Of a stretch of DNA of 64,000 nucleotides, positions 52,267 through 61,802 are shown piece after piece. This DNA comes from JBAIYU01 sp036763085. Its GTDB lineage: Bacteria > Bacillota > Negativicutes > DSM-1736 > Dendrosporobacteraceae. The stretch spans positions 744,001 to 808,000 of the forward strand of contig NZ_JBAIYU010000010.1 of NCBI RefSeq assembly GCF_036763085.1, written 5' to 3'. The first letter of the stretch is position 1, and each line of letters starts with the position of its first letter. The translations under genes were made by a program, and so were the position numbers. The notes below the pieces were generated by a model. The model did not search any database and was not told where the DNA came from. It worked only from the letters and a program-made list of their open reading frames with translations.

Positions 52267-54693
52267 CTACGGAATTATCACCGGATTAACATCCCAGATT
52301 CCTGAAGCATATTCATTAATCGTACGGTCACTAGAAAACATGCCGGATTTTGCAATGTTAATTATACTCATTTTAAGCCACTCAGGCTTATTATTGTACT
52401 TCTGTTCCAGCTTACAATGGGCATCAGCATAGGAAGCAAAATCTTTTAAAACAAAAAACTCATCATTATTAAGCAGCAGATAATCATACAGCGGGCGGAA
52501 TTCTTCTTTCTCGTTTGGAAAAAACCCGTTGACAAGCTGATCTAGTGCTACTTTGATGCGATTATCGCTATTGTAGACATCCCAAGCACAATACCCTCCG
52601 TTCCTATAATAATCAAGTACTTGCTCAGCCTTAAGCCCAAAAATGATTATATTGTCATCACCAACTGCATCCCTTATCTCAACATTTGCACCATCGAGAG
52701 TACCTATAGTTATTGCGCCGTTCATCATAAATTTCATATTTCCCGTTCCTGAAGCCTCTTTGCTGGCGGTAGAGATCTGCTCACTGACATCAGCTGCCGG
52801 AAACAGCATCTCACCTAACGATACACTATAGTTTTCTAAAAAAACTACTTTTAACTTATCGTTAATAGTTTTGTCGTTATTAATTAAAGACGCCATGATG
52901 TTAATAAGTTTTATCGTCTGCTTCGCAATATAATAGCCTGGTGCGGCTTTACCGGCGAAAATAAAGGTTCTGGGAGTTATATCAAGATTAGGATTACTTT
53001 TCAATCGCTTATATAAATCAAGTATATGCAGCGCATTAAGAATCTGCCGTTTATAGGCATGAATCCGCTTAATATGAATATCGAATATCGAATCAGTATT
53101 TATGGTTAAATCATATTTGTTTTTTATATACTTTGCCAAATGCAGTTTTTTACTTTGCCGGATATCAACTATCTTTTGCTGAAACACGGCATCTGTGGCA
53201 AAGTCTTTTAACCTTTCAAGCTCATTGGGGGAATTAATCCACTTTGGAGAAATAGCACTTGAAATGAGCTTAGCTAACTCTGGATTTGCTTTTATCAGCC
53301 AGCGGCGATGTGTAATGCCGTTGGTCTTGTTATTAAATTTATATGGATAAAAATCGTGCAGGTCGGCCATAACGTGGTTTTTAAGAATATCTGAGTGAAT
53401 CTGCGCGACACCATTCACACTGTGGCTGCCCACTACTGCCAGCCGGGCCATATGCACCTGATCATCAACAATAATTGACATTGCGCGAATTTTATCCCAG
53501 CTAGAGTATCTATTCCACAAATGTTCGCAAAAACGCCGATTTATCTCTTCGACAATCATATAAATCCGCGGCAGCAGAGTTTTAAACATTTCCACCGGCC
53601 ACTTCTCGAGTGCTTCAGGTAAAATTGTATGATTAGTATACGATATTGTCTCAGTAGTTATCTGCCAAGCTTCTTCCCAACCCAGCCCCTCCTCGTCTAG
53701 TAAAAGCCTCATTAATTCTGGAATTGCCAGTGCTGGATGAGTGTCATTTATATGGACTGCTACTTTGTTAGGCAGGTCATGAATGCTGTACTTGCGGCGT
53801 TTAAAACGCCTTAAGATACTTTGTAAACCTGCAGATACGAAAAAATACTGCTGCTTCAAGCGCAGCAATCTTCCCTCATAGAAACTATCGTCCGGATAAA
53901 GGATTTTGCAGATCCTCTCCACAGACTGTTTATATTGCACTGCTTTAAGGTAATCTCCGTGATTGAATGAGGACAAGTCAAAATCCACCTGCATCGGTTC
54001 AGCATTCCAAAGTCTAAGTGTGTTCACTGTGTTATTCTTATAACCGATAATTGGAATGTCATAGGGTACGGCCTTAACACTTTCATAGTTTTCGTGGCAG
54101 AAATTCAGTTTGCCGCTGCATTCACTGCAACAAACATTGCCACCAAACCTAACCTCTACCGCTTTATCCGCTTTTCTGAATTCCCATATATAACCGTCCT
54201 TGAGCCAATTATCTGGTAGTTCGACTTGATAGTTATCCACAATCTTCTGTTCAAACAAGCCGTATCTGTATCTAATACCACAGCCATGTCCTGGAAGGTT
54301 GAGAGCAGCAAGCGAATCAAGAAAACAGGCAGCAAGTCTCCCGAGGCCGCCATTGCCTAAGCCGGCGTCCGGTTCCTCAGCCAGAATCTCATCCAAATTT
54401 ATCCCTAAGTCTTTTAAACCTTCACTGCATATTGTCTTGAGATCTGTGTTAATTAAATTACAGTCAAGCAGTTTGCCCATAAGGAACTCAATAGAGAAAT
54501 AATAGACTTGCTTTTCGCCAACATCTCGATACATCTTATTTGTTTGAATCCAATTACTACTAATACAATCGCGCACAACACTAGCGAGCGCTATGTACTT
54601 ATCATTATTGCACGCTTCATCAATACTTTTGCCGCACATAGTCTGCAGCTTATTGATAAAAGCATCTTTAAATTCTTCTTTATTTAACAGCAA
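52267..54693 (-). CDS. glgP: glycogen phosphorylase, copy 2
   Basis: An 808-residue paralogue of the gene at 43755, with the same family marks: EPDAGLGNGGLGRLAACFLDS near residue 105, KTNGITHRRWL and the PLP lysine in EASGTGNMKFMMNGA near 640. It differs by a cysteine-rich insert near residue 190 (CCSECSGKLNFC) that is not in copy 1. The start is TTG at 54691-54693, with AGGAGG upstream. It is the last gene of the first glycogen block. Confidence 0.94.
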   Translation of the reverse strand: MLLNKEEFKDAFINKLQTMCGKSIDEACNNDKYIALASVVRDCISSNWIQTNKMYRDVGEKQVYYFSIEFLMGKLLDCNLINTDLKTICSEGLKDLGINLDEILAEEPDAGLGNGGLGRLAACFLDSLAALNLPGHGCGIRYRYGLFEQKIVDNYQVELPDNWLKDGYIWEFRKADKAVEVRFGGNVCCSECSGKLNFCHENYESVKAVPYDIPIIGYKNNTVNTLRLWNAEPMQVDFDLSSFNHGDYLKAVQYKQSVERICKILYPDDSFYEGRLLRLKQQYFFVSAGLQSILRRFKRRKYSIHDLPNKVAVHINDTHPALAIPELMRLLLDEEGLGWEEAWQITTETISYTNHTILPEALEKWPVEMFKTLLPRIYMIVEEINRRFCEHLWNRYSSWDKIRAMSIIVDDQVHMARLAVVGSHSVNGVAQIHSDILKNHVMADLHDFYPYKFNNKTNGITHRRWLIKANPELAKLISSAISPKWINSPNELERLKDFATDAVFQQKIVDIRQSKKLHLAKYIKNKYDLTINTDSIFDIHIKRIHAYKRQILNALHILDLYKRLKSNPNLDITPRTFIFAGKAAPGYYIAKQTIKLINIMASLINNDKTINDKLKVVFLENYSVSLGEMLFPAADVSEQISTASKEASGTGNMKFMMNGAITIGTLDGANVEIRDAVGDDNIIIFGLKAEQVLDYYRNGGYCAWDVYNSDNRIKVALDQLVNGFFPNEKEEFRPLYDYLLLNNDEFFVLKDFASYADAHCKLEQKYNNKPEWLKMSIINIAKSGMFSSDRTINEYASGIWDVNPVIIP

Positions 54694-54875
54694 GAAATCA
54701 CCTCCTGAAAATATACCTCCCGTGCCAATAAATCTGGCTTAAGTGTGTCGTTAAGAAATTAACACAATACTCCATGGTATGCTGTGAGCTGTATATATTA
54801 TTCTGAAGCATGATTTTTGGTTAATTCTATTTATCCGCTGACCAGCCTCTGGCTAAGTCCCACCCAAACCAAAGC

Positions 54876-56312
54876 TCATTTATTGATTAACTCACCATAA
54901 AGGGCTTTGTATTGCTGTGAAGATTGTCGCCAACTGAAGTCACTCTTCATAGCTGACCGAATTAATTTATTCCAGGCCTTTTTGTTTCTATAAACTTCAG
55001 TTGCCATTTTTACCGTAAATAGTAATTGTTCTGCTTCATACTCTGAAAAAACAAACCCAGTTCCTTCGCCAGTCTGATAGTTAAATGGTTCAACCGTTTC
55101 TTTTAGCCCTCCTGTAGCAAACACCAGCGGGATACAACCATAGCGCATTGCATTGAGCTGGCTTAAACCACAGGGTTCATATTGAGAAGGCATTAGAAAA
55201 ATATCCGCCCCGGCATAAATCTGTCTGGCTAACTCATTGCTAAATGTAATATTTGCCGAAACTCGATCCGGATATTTAGCCGCTGCATCTTCAAATAATT
55301 TTTGATAGCCTTCTTCGCCTTGACCTAGCAGTACAATTTGGGTATTAAGCGCCAGTATTTCTTCGAGAACTTGAGATATTAGATCAAATCCTTTTGAGTG
55401 TACTAATCGCGCAACTAACCCTATAACAGGAATATCTTCACTAATCCATAGTCCCAAAGTTTCTTGCAGTTTAAGCTTGTTTTCCCGGCGACGGCGTAAC
55501 GAACGAGCGTCAAATCTGGTATAGATTAAACTATCCTTCGCGGGATTATATTCACTATAGTCAATTCCATTCCTAATACCAATTAGGTGCTTACGCCGAC
55601 TTCTAAGCAGCCCGTCCATATTCTGTCCTCGGTCAGGCTGCAGAATTTCTTCAGCATAATTACCGCTGACCGTTGTTATATAATCTGAAAAATTGAGCGC
55701 ACCTTTCATAAAGCTAACTTGACCGGAAAATTCTACACCCTCAGGGTTGAAGAACTCCCAGCCTAAGTTAAACAGATCTCCCAGGATTTCTTTTGGGAAA
55801 TTGCCCTGGTATGCAAGGTTATGTATTGTAAATATAGTTTTTATCCCTGAATAAAATGGATTTTCACGGTAATGAGCTTCAAGCAGCACGCTAATCATAC
55901 CACTGTGCCAATCATGGCAGTGCAGTATGTCTGGCCGAAACTCAATATGCGGAAGTGCCTCAAGAACGGCTCGGCAAAAAAAGGCAAAGCGTTCACTATC
56001 ATCAGGAAAGCCGTATAAGCCTGGACGGTCAAAGCAATACTCATTGCCGATAAAATAAAAAGTAACCCCTTCATACTCTAAACAAGATATATCACAAACT
56101 TGCTGCCGCCAGCCCACAGGAACAATAATCCTGTGGGTGACGACCATTTTGTCAAGATATTCTGGTGCTATATCTCGATAGCGAGGCATAATGACTCGCA
56201 CATCAATATCATTGCGTGATAACTCCTTGGGCAAGGAACCTATGACATCACCTAGCCCACCTGTTTTAATAAAAGGTACTGCCTCTGCCGCCGTAAATAA
56301 TACCTTCATCAT
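54876..56312 (-). CDS. glgA: glycogen synthase (ADP-glucose), copy 2
   Basis: A 478-residue GT5 enzyme, paralogous to the gene at 46297. KTGGLGDVIGSLP near residue 17 and PSQYEPCGLSQL near 375 are intact. It starts two bases after the glgD copy 2 stop. A 182-base gap without other features separates it from glgP copy 2. Two alleles with separate control could serve different carbon states. Confidence 0.95.
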   Translation of the reverse strand: MMKVLFTAAEAVPFIKTGGLGDVIGSLPKELSRNDIDVRVIMPRYRDIAPEYLDKMVVTHRIIVPVGWRQQVCDISCLEYEGVTFYFIGNEYCFDRPGLYGFPDDSERFAFFCRAVLEALPHIEFRPDILHCHDWHSGMISVLLEAHYRENPFYSGIKTIFTIHNLAYQGNFPKEILGDLFNLGWEFFNPEGVEFSGQVSFMKGALNFSDYITTVSGNYAEEILQPDRGQNMDGLLRSRRKHLIGIRNGIDYSEYNPAKDSLIYTRFDARSLRRRRENKLKLQETLGLWISEDIPVIGLVARLVHSKGFDLISQVLEEILALNTQIVLLGQGEEGYQKLFEDAAAKYPDRVSANITFSNELARQIYAGADIFLMPSQYEPCGLSQLNAMRYGCIPLVFATGGLKETVEPFNYQTGEGTGFVFSEYEAEQLLFTVKMATEVYRNKKAWNKLIRSAMKSDFSWRQSSQQYKALYGELINK

Positions 56313-56313
56313 G

Positions 56314-57432
56314 CTAAATCACTGTCCCTTTCTCGATGACAAGAGGATACCGCTGATCCCCTTTAAGCCATTTGCCATTTGTGATAATTACATCTTTATC
56401 ACATATTACGTTTTCGATGATAGCATTCTCAGCGATCTCACACTTTTGCATAATAATACTGTTCCTAATGCATGCTCCCTTATTTACTTTTACACCTCTA
56501 AAAAGAACGCTGTTTTCAACTTCTCCTTCGATAATGCAGCCATTAGCCACCATAGCATTACTAATCTTGGCATTTTCCTTATACTTGGCAGGAGCCTCAT
56601 CCTTCACTTTGGTATAAATAAGTCCCGACTTCATGAAAAGTTCCTGCCATTTTTCCGGCTTAAGAAGTTCCATATTATGGCGATAGTAGCTGGCGATTGA
56701 ATTTATTCTAGCAACAAAACCTTTATGTTGATATCCATAAATTTTCAGGCTGTCAATATTCTTTATTAATCCATCCTTCAGTAAGTCCACACCGCCACGA
56801 GCATAGCAGCCGTTAATTATATCAACAAGTAGTTCTTTCCTCATTAAATACATATCCATTGATATTTTGCCGCCATTAACTTTTGCTGGATTAACAGCTA
56901 AATCAATAACACGACCATCGTCAGTTGTAGCTAGAACAGTGCTGCCAGTAAAATCTTCACTATCCTTTTCTTGCTCTTTATATACGATTGTAATATCAGC
57001 ACCAGTATTTTCATGGAACTGAAAAGCTTTGCGAAAATTCATATTGCACACGGTGTGACTATTACTGATAAGTACATACTTTTGCCTACTGCTCTCTATA
57101 TAGTCCAAGTTATGATAAAAATTTTCTATATCGCCGTTGCCTTTGACAGCACCTGATGATGCTTGAGCTGGTGGAAGGATAAAAAGGCCATCACGCTTGC
57201 GGGCTAAGTCCCATTCCTTGCCTGATCTTAGATGGTCCATCAGCGATCGTGATTTACTCCGCAAGAGAATTCCTACATTTTGGATGCCGGAATTAACCAT
57301 GCTTGATAAAGTAAAGTCTATAAGGCGGTATCGTCCGGCAAATGGAACAGCTGCTAATGGACGATGCTCAGTTATTTCTTGAATTAATTCCTCGTTTTCA
57401 TAGAGATTTATGATACCCATAACTCGTTTCAT
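56314..57432 (-). CDS. glgD: GlgD-type subunit of glucose-1-phosphate adenylyltransferase, copy 2
   Basis: A 372-residue GlgD homologue, again without the glycine-rich pyrophosphorylase loop (the start is KRVMGIINLYENEEL). It shares the HRPLAAVPFAGRYRLIDF core with copy 1, so the two are a recent pair or part of one duplication. The ATG at 57432 follows GGAGAGG. It lies between glgC and glgA copy 2. Confidence 0.93.
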   Translation of the reverse strand: MKRVMGIINLYENEELIQEITEHRPLAAVPFAGRYRLIDFTLSSMVNSGIQNVGILLRSKSRSLMDHLRSGKEWDLARKRDGLFILPPAQASSGAVKGNGDIENFYHNLDYIESSRQKYVLISNSHTVCNMNFRKAFQFHENTGADITIVYKEQEKDSEDFTGSTVLATTDDGRVIDLAVNPAKVNGGKISMDMYLMRKELLVDIINGCYARGGVDLLKDGLIKNIDSLKIYGYQHKGFVARINSIASYYRHNMELLKPEKWQELFMKSGLIYTKVKDEAPAKYKENAKISNAMVANGCIIEGEVENSVLFRGVKVNKGACIRNSIIMQKCEIAENAIIENVICDKDVIITNGKWLKGDQRYPLVIEKGTVI

Positions 57433-57472
57433 AATAACACCTCTCCTGATTTGCACCTGCTAACAGTTATAT

Positions 57473-58654
57473 CTAACCTACTTGTTTTTGTATTATTATA
57501 CCGCCAGCGCCCACTTGGGCATCACGAGGTACAACATCCCCCTCTGGTATTACAGTAATTTCACTGCTTTCATCACCGATTACAGCACCTTCCTCAATCA
57601 CGCATCGACGGCAGACTATAGCCCGGTTTATTTCAACATTTTCACCAATGTTAGCATAGGGCATTATGACAGAGTTTCTTATTTTTGCTCCAGCCCCAAT
57701 CTGAGCTCCTGGGAAGATAACCGAATGATCTACATCTCCATAGACTGCAGCACCTTCACTTATCAGCGAACGAGTTACACTTGCCTCAGCGGCTATATAG
57801 TGCGGGGGTCTAGTAGGATTAACAGAATATACACGCCAAGAAGGATTATGAAGATCTAAATCAGGTTCGTCGCATAGTAAATCCATATTGGCTTCCCAAA
57901 AACTTTCGACAGTACCAACGTCTTTCCAGTAGCCATCGAAATGGTATGAAAATAACCTATGTCCTCCTGCTAGCATTTTAGGGATGACATTTTTACCAAA
58001 ATCATGGCTAGAGTTAATATCTTTAGCATCCTCCTCGAGGCTTCGCTTTAAAAACTTCCAGTTAAAAATATAGATACCCATTGATGCCAAATTACTGATT
58101 GGCTGAGAGGGTTTTTCCTGAAAAGCTGTTACCCTCCCATTTTCGGCCGTATTCATTATCCCAAAACGCGGTGCCTCTGCCCAAGGCACTTCAATTACCC
58201 CGATAGTAGCCTCTGCTTTTTTAGCTTTATGATATTCAAGCATAATTGAGTAGTCCATTGTATAAATATGATCGCCAGAAAGCACCAGCACATAGCTAGG
58301 GTTAATCATTTCAATAAAGTTTATATTTTGATAAATGGCATCAGCGGTTCCTTTATACCATTCTGCGCCCTTTTCTCTTGCATAAGGCGGAAGCACATAA
58401 ACTCCGCCGTCCTTCCTATCTAAATCCCAAGCACCGCCTGCTCCTATATAGCTGTGCAAAGCCAGTGGCTGGTACTGGGTAAGTATACCCACCGTATCAA
58501 TTCCCGAATTGTGGCAATTACTAAGGGGAAAGTCAATAATCCTATATTTCCCGCCGAATGGTACAGCAGGCTTCGCTATTTTTTTGGTTAAACTGCCTAA
58601 TCTGCTTCCTTGCCCTCCTGCCAAAATCATCGCCAAACACTCTGTTTTACGCAT
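57473..58654 (-). CDS. glgC: glucose-1-phosphate adenylyltransferase, copy 2
   Basis: A 393-residue catalytic GlgC with the loop GGQGSRLGSLTKKIAKPAVP, GTADAIYQNINF near residue 100 and FQEKPSQPISN near 185. It heads the glgC-D-A-P block. GGGGG precedes the ATG. A 6-bp hairpin (TTCGCT/AGCGAA, 58675-58692) lies in its leader. Confidence 0.95.
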   Translation of the reverse strand: MRKTECLAMILAGGQGSRLGSLTKKIAKPAVPFGGKYRIIDFPLSNCHNSGIDTVGILTQYQPLALHSYIGAGGAWDLDRKDGGVYVLPPYAREKGAEWYKGTADAIYQNINFIEMINPSYVLVLSGDHIYTMDYSIMLEYHKAKKAEATIGVIEVPWAEAPRFGIMNTAENGRVTAFQEKPSQPISNLASMGIYIFNWKFLKRSLEEDAKDINSSHDFGKNVIPKMLAGGHRLFSYHFDGYWKDVGTVESFWEANMDLLCDEPDLDLHNPSWRVYSVNPTRPPHYIAAEASVTRSLISEGAAVYGDVDHSVIFPGAQIGAGAKIRNSVIMPYANIGENVEINRAIVCRRCVIEEGAVIGDESSEITVIPEGDVVPRDAQVGAGGIIIQKQVG

Positions 58655-59099
58655 GTTACTTCCCCCTTTGGTTGTTCGCTAGCACCAGCGAAAGCAAATA
58701 TTCACTACTGCACACTTTTTCACACTATGCATTGACTACCGCAAATTATTACTACTTTTTTATTTTTTTGATACTTAACAAATGAGCGTAACTAACGCAC
58801 CAAACTCAACTTTACTGTAACAGCACTCAGGTAACGTGCTATTCCTATACTCAAATTGGTATTCAATAAGTAGCTCGATACATATATACTAAACTTAATT
58901 GCAAATAATTTACATTTATATTACTACACCCTCAATGAATCTTTTGTCACATCATGGTTAATAAATTGTCGATATTCGTTATGCTTTTGTTAAATATTTT
59001 TTACAAAAAGTAATTTATATAACTACCAGGAAATGCTTTGGATTAATTAGCGAAAATAGCTGAAAATATAATAAAGCCTCGCAAAAGGAGGAACATAGC
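58655..59099. other. 445-base divergent intergenic region
   Basis: The minus-strand glgC and plus-strand 3D-domain genes diverge here, so the region should hold both promoters. On the plus strand a TATAAT (59067-59072) lies 28 bases before the 3D gene, without a clear -35 box. The rest is strongly AT-rich and shows no RNA gene, repeat or small coding sequence. Confidence 0.6.
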
Positions 59100-59774
59100 A
59101 TGAAACGCAACCACTACCACAAAAGAGCAAATAGAAAATATGACCGAAGGCTGGCAGCAGCTTTTATCGGAGCTGCTTTATTATCGACGGCGTCTTTTAG
59201 TCCAGTGGCATCAGCAGCAGTCCCAGATTTGCCGACTAAGCCTGCTGTCAGCTCCACAAAGCCATTGTCCCCTCTAAATAAGAATGTTGATAGAACTAGA
59301 TCAGCCAAATCCATTGCAGATCAAGTTAAATTGGACAAAGAAACCGCCAATGCTCCTATTAAAACGTCATACACCGCAAAGAAAGCGGTCAAACAGCAAA
59401 ATCAAAGTAAGGCCGCCGCGAACAAAAACCAGGAAAGCAGTAACCAAGCTGCACCTAAGGCTAAAGAAATAATAAATGTAACTGCTACCGCTTACGCTCC
59501 TGGTGCACATGACAATGGCAAGTGGGGCAATAAAACTCATCTTGGGACGCAAGTCCGTCCAGGTGTCATCGCCGTAGATCCTAATGTAATTCCACTTGGC
59601 TCTAGTGTATATATCGAATTTCCAAATGGACAAGGCATGCATGCTATTGCCGAAGATACCGGCGGCGCTATAAAAGGTAATCGAATTGATATTGCTAAAT
59701 GGTCTGTAAGCGAAGCTGAGGATTTTGGCATTCAGACCGCTAAGGTGCATATTCTTAGCAGAGGTAATGCCTAA
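59100..59774 (+). CDS. secreted 3D-domain protein (putative peptidoglycan lytic enzyme)
   Basis: A 224-residue exported protein. A signal peptide with a basic start and a hydrophobic core ends near ASA-AV (residue 40). A Lys/Gln/Ala-rich linker follows to about 125. The C-terminal 3D domain (130-224) is related to MltA and RpfB/YuiC and has the three aspartates, including EDTGGAIKGNRIDI. It probably cuts peptidoglycan glycan strands. The ATG follows AAGGAGG at seven bases. It is a single-gene unit ended by a terminator. Confidence 0.9.
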   Translation: MKRNHYHKRANRKYDRRLAAAFIGAALLSTASFSPVASAAVPDLPTKPAVSSTKPLSPLNKNVDRTRSAKSIADQVKLDKETANAPIKTSYTAKKAVKQQNQSKAAANKNQESSNQAAPKAKEIINVTATAYAPGAHDNGKWGNKTHLGTQVRPGVIAVDPNVIPLGSSVYIEFPNGQGMHAIAEDTGGAIKGNRIDIAKWSVSEAEDFGIQTAKVHILSRGNA

Positions 59775-59790
59775 AACGCAACCTGTAGCC

Positions 59791-59830
59791 AAAAAGCCGG
59801 CCAACGCTGCTGCGTTAACCGGCTTTTTTT
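59791..59830. terminator. bidirectional terminator between convergent genes
   Basis: AAAAAGCCGG (59791-59800) and CCGGCTTTTTT (59819-59829) form a 10-bp stem, with T runs on both strands. It ends the 3D-domain gene and the M48 protease gene that meet here. Confidence 0.85.
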
Positions 59831-59831
59831 A

Positions 59832-60884
59832 TTACTCTTTTGCAATTGATTTAGGTTTCCATTGTTTTAAAGCTTCAACATATAAGCTCGCTAGTTCTTG
59901 CGTCCCTACACCTTGTGCCGCTGCATCTTCTGGTGTAACTGTAATTATCTTTTGGTCATCATAGTACACTGTAATATTTGTCCCATCGGTATCTAGGATG
60001 TACCGATCCTTGTTATAATCAGGCAATTGAGCCAGCCGGTACAGAGTACCAGCAACGAAATACGCACGGTAAAGAGGCTTATATCCACCTAAAGAGGCGT
60101 AAATAGGAGGCAGCTGCCAGTCACCCTCTGCTACTTTGGCCCACTTTGCATTTTCGTCCTGAATAACACCAGGACTTACTTTAGCATCCTTTAGGTATTT
60201 TAAAGCAGCTGCTACACGCGCTTTGCCTTCGGGATGGTCTGAAAACAAGTCATAATGATATTTCTGGTCAAGCTCGGATAATTTATATAACCCGAGCAGC
60301 ATACTATAAGGATTGTACCCTGCTTTCAACGAATGGCTGAACCCAAGGTAGTCAGCTTCCCTCTCGTCAGATCTGCTGTGGCCAGCCATTATCGCGTTAT
60401 AAGCTATGTTCTGCAGCATAACACCACGATCACCAAAAACGACCCCAAAAAGCACGCTCATCCCGAGGCTTTTCTCCATCTGCTTAACTGTATGTTTTTT
60501 TACTACATGGCCTATTTCATGACCTATTACACCGGCAAGTTCATCATCTGAAGGCATATGATCAACTAATCCTTTAAATATGTATATGTACCCTCCAGGG
60601 GCAGCTAATGCATTAATATCCTTAGAGTTAAGTACTTTAAAACTGTAGGGCAAATCGCGGCGGTCGCTAATGGCTACCATGCTCATTCCGATTCGCGCTA
60701 TTCGATCCTGCAGTTCTTGGTCTTCAACTAATCCATACTTTTTCTCAAGCTGTTTTCCTACATCACGCCCAATAGAAATTTCTTCTTTGGTACTAATTAA
60801 ACCCGCACTTGCTATTGGCATTGCTAAAACATTCATGGCTATGGCAAAAGTCAGAGCTAAGCCTGTGATTCGGCGTAAAAGCAC
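59832..60884 (-). CDS. M48-family zinc metalloprotease
   Basis: A 350-residue secreted or membrane-anchored protease. The zinc motif HEIGHVVKKH near residue 135 is intact, and SRSDEREADYLGF holds the third ligand Glu. An N-terminal hydrophobic stretch (ITGLALTFAIAMNVLAMPI) fits a signal peptide. The start is uncertain: GTG at 60884 with GAGG five bases upstream is chosen; an open ATG 21 codons upstream would add a charged lead before the signal. BepA-like quality control of the cell envelope is a possible role. Confidence 0.85.
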   Translation of the reverse strand: MLLRRITGLALTFAIAMNVLAMPIASAGLISTKEEISIGRDVGKQLEKKYGLVEDQELQDRIARIGMSMVAISDRRDLPYSFKVLNSKDINALAAPGGYIYIFKGLVDHMPSDDELAGVIGHEIGHVVKKHTVKQMEKSLGMSVLFGVVFGDRGVMLQNIAYNAIMAGHSRSDEREADYLGFSHSLKAGYNPYSMLLGLYKLSELDQKYHYDLFSDHPEGKARVAAALKYLKDAKVSPGVIQDENAKWAKVAEGDWQLPPIYASLGGYKPLYRAYFVAGTLYRLAQLPDYNKDRYILDTDGTNITVYYDDQKIITVTPEDAAAQGVGTQELASLYVEALKQWKPKSIAKE

Positions 60885-61132
60885 AAGAACCTCATTCCTT
60901 TCGATATGATTTAGTGCAACCTTTAGTATATTCCGTCTGCACCCCAATAATCCCTTTATAACTTTAATCTGATTATATGGAAAATAAAGGTTATTGGCAA
61001 AAGAATGATGAAAACAATTAATAATGCGTCATATTAGCATGTCAACAGCCTTTACAATCATATTGTTTTGAAATATAGTATATTATATTCGCAATAACTT
61101 CTGAATTAGTGTATACTATTCACTGAAGGCAG

Positions 61133-61774
61133 GTGAATTATATCGAATTATCACCAAGACAGGCAATAATACTGGATATGGTTAAAGACTTTGGACCAAT
61201 AACAGGAACACAAATTGCCGAAAAATTATCCCTTAGCAGAGCAGCCTTACGCTCAGACCTAGCTATTTTAACAATGTCAGGTTTGCTTGGGGCAAGGCCT
61301 CGAGTTGGCTATTTTTATACTGGCAAAAACCCTTCAGAACTTGTGGCCGGAATAATTGGGAATATACTGGTCGGGGATGTTCAGTCTAGACCAATAGTCA
61401 TTAGAGAAACCTGCACAGTTTATGATGCTATCGTTACAATGTTTATTGAAGATGTCGGTACTCTTATAGTAGTGTCAGCGGACGGCTTCATAGAGGGGAT
61501 TGTTTCCAGAAAAGACTTGCTAAAAGCGGCGATGGGTGGCAAAGATATCAATAGTCTGCCAGTAACCCTAGCTATGACTAGGATGCCGAATATCATTTTG
61601 GCAACACCTGATGAATCAGTTTTGCGTGCTGCTCAGAAACTTATAAATCATCAAGTAGATGCTCTTCCTGTCGTCGAAATAATTAAATCAGGAACCAGCG
61701 AAAAATATAAAGTGGTCGGACGTTTCACAAAAACAAATATTACACAGCTTTTTGTACAGCTATCAAATAATTAA
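61133..61774 (+). CDS. ccpN: CcpN-like transcription regulator (HTH plus CBS pair)
   Basis: A 213-residue protein. A winged helix-turn-helix is at 1-60 (ITGTQIAEKLSLSRAALRSDLAIL), followed by two CBS domains (about 75-135 and 145-210) that likely bind nucleotides. In Bacillus, CcpN represses gluconeogenic genes on glycolytic substrates. It is followed by a PPDK regulatory protein and ppdK, the same neighbours as in Bacillus. The start is GTG at 61133 with AAGG only three or four bases upstream. Confidence 0.9.
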   Translation: MNYIELSPRQAIILDMVKDFGPITGTQIAEKLSLSRAALRSDLAILTMSGLLGARPRVGYFYTGKNPSELVAGIIGNILVGDVQSRPIVIRETCTVYDAIVTMFIEDVGTLIVVSADGFIEGIVSRKDLLKAAMGGKDINSLPVTLAMTRMPNIILATPDESVLRAAQKLINHQVDALPVVEIIKSGTSEKYKVVGRFTKTNITQLFVQLSNN

Positions 61775-61802
61775 CTCCAAATTATTTAAGGAGGTAATCT
61801 AT

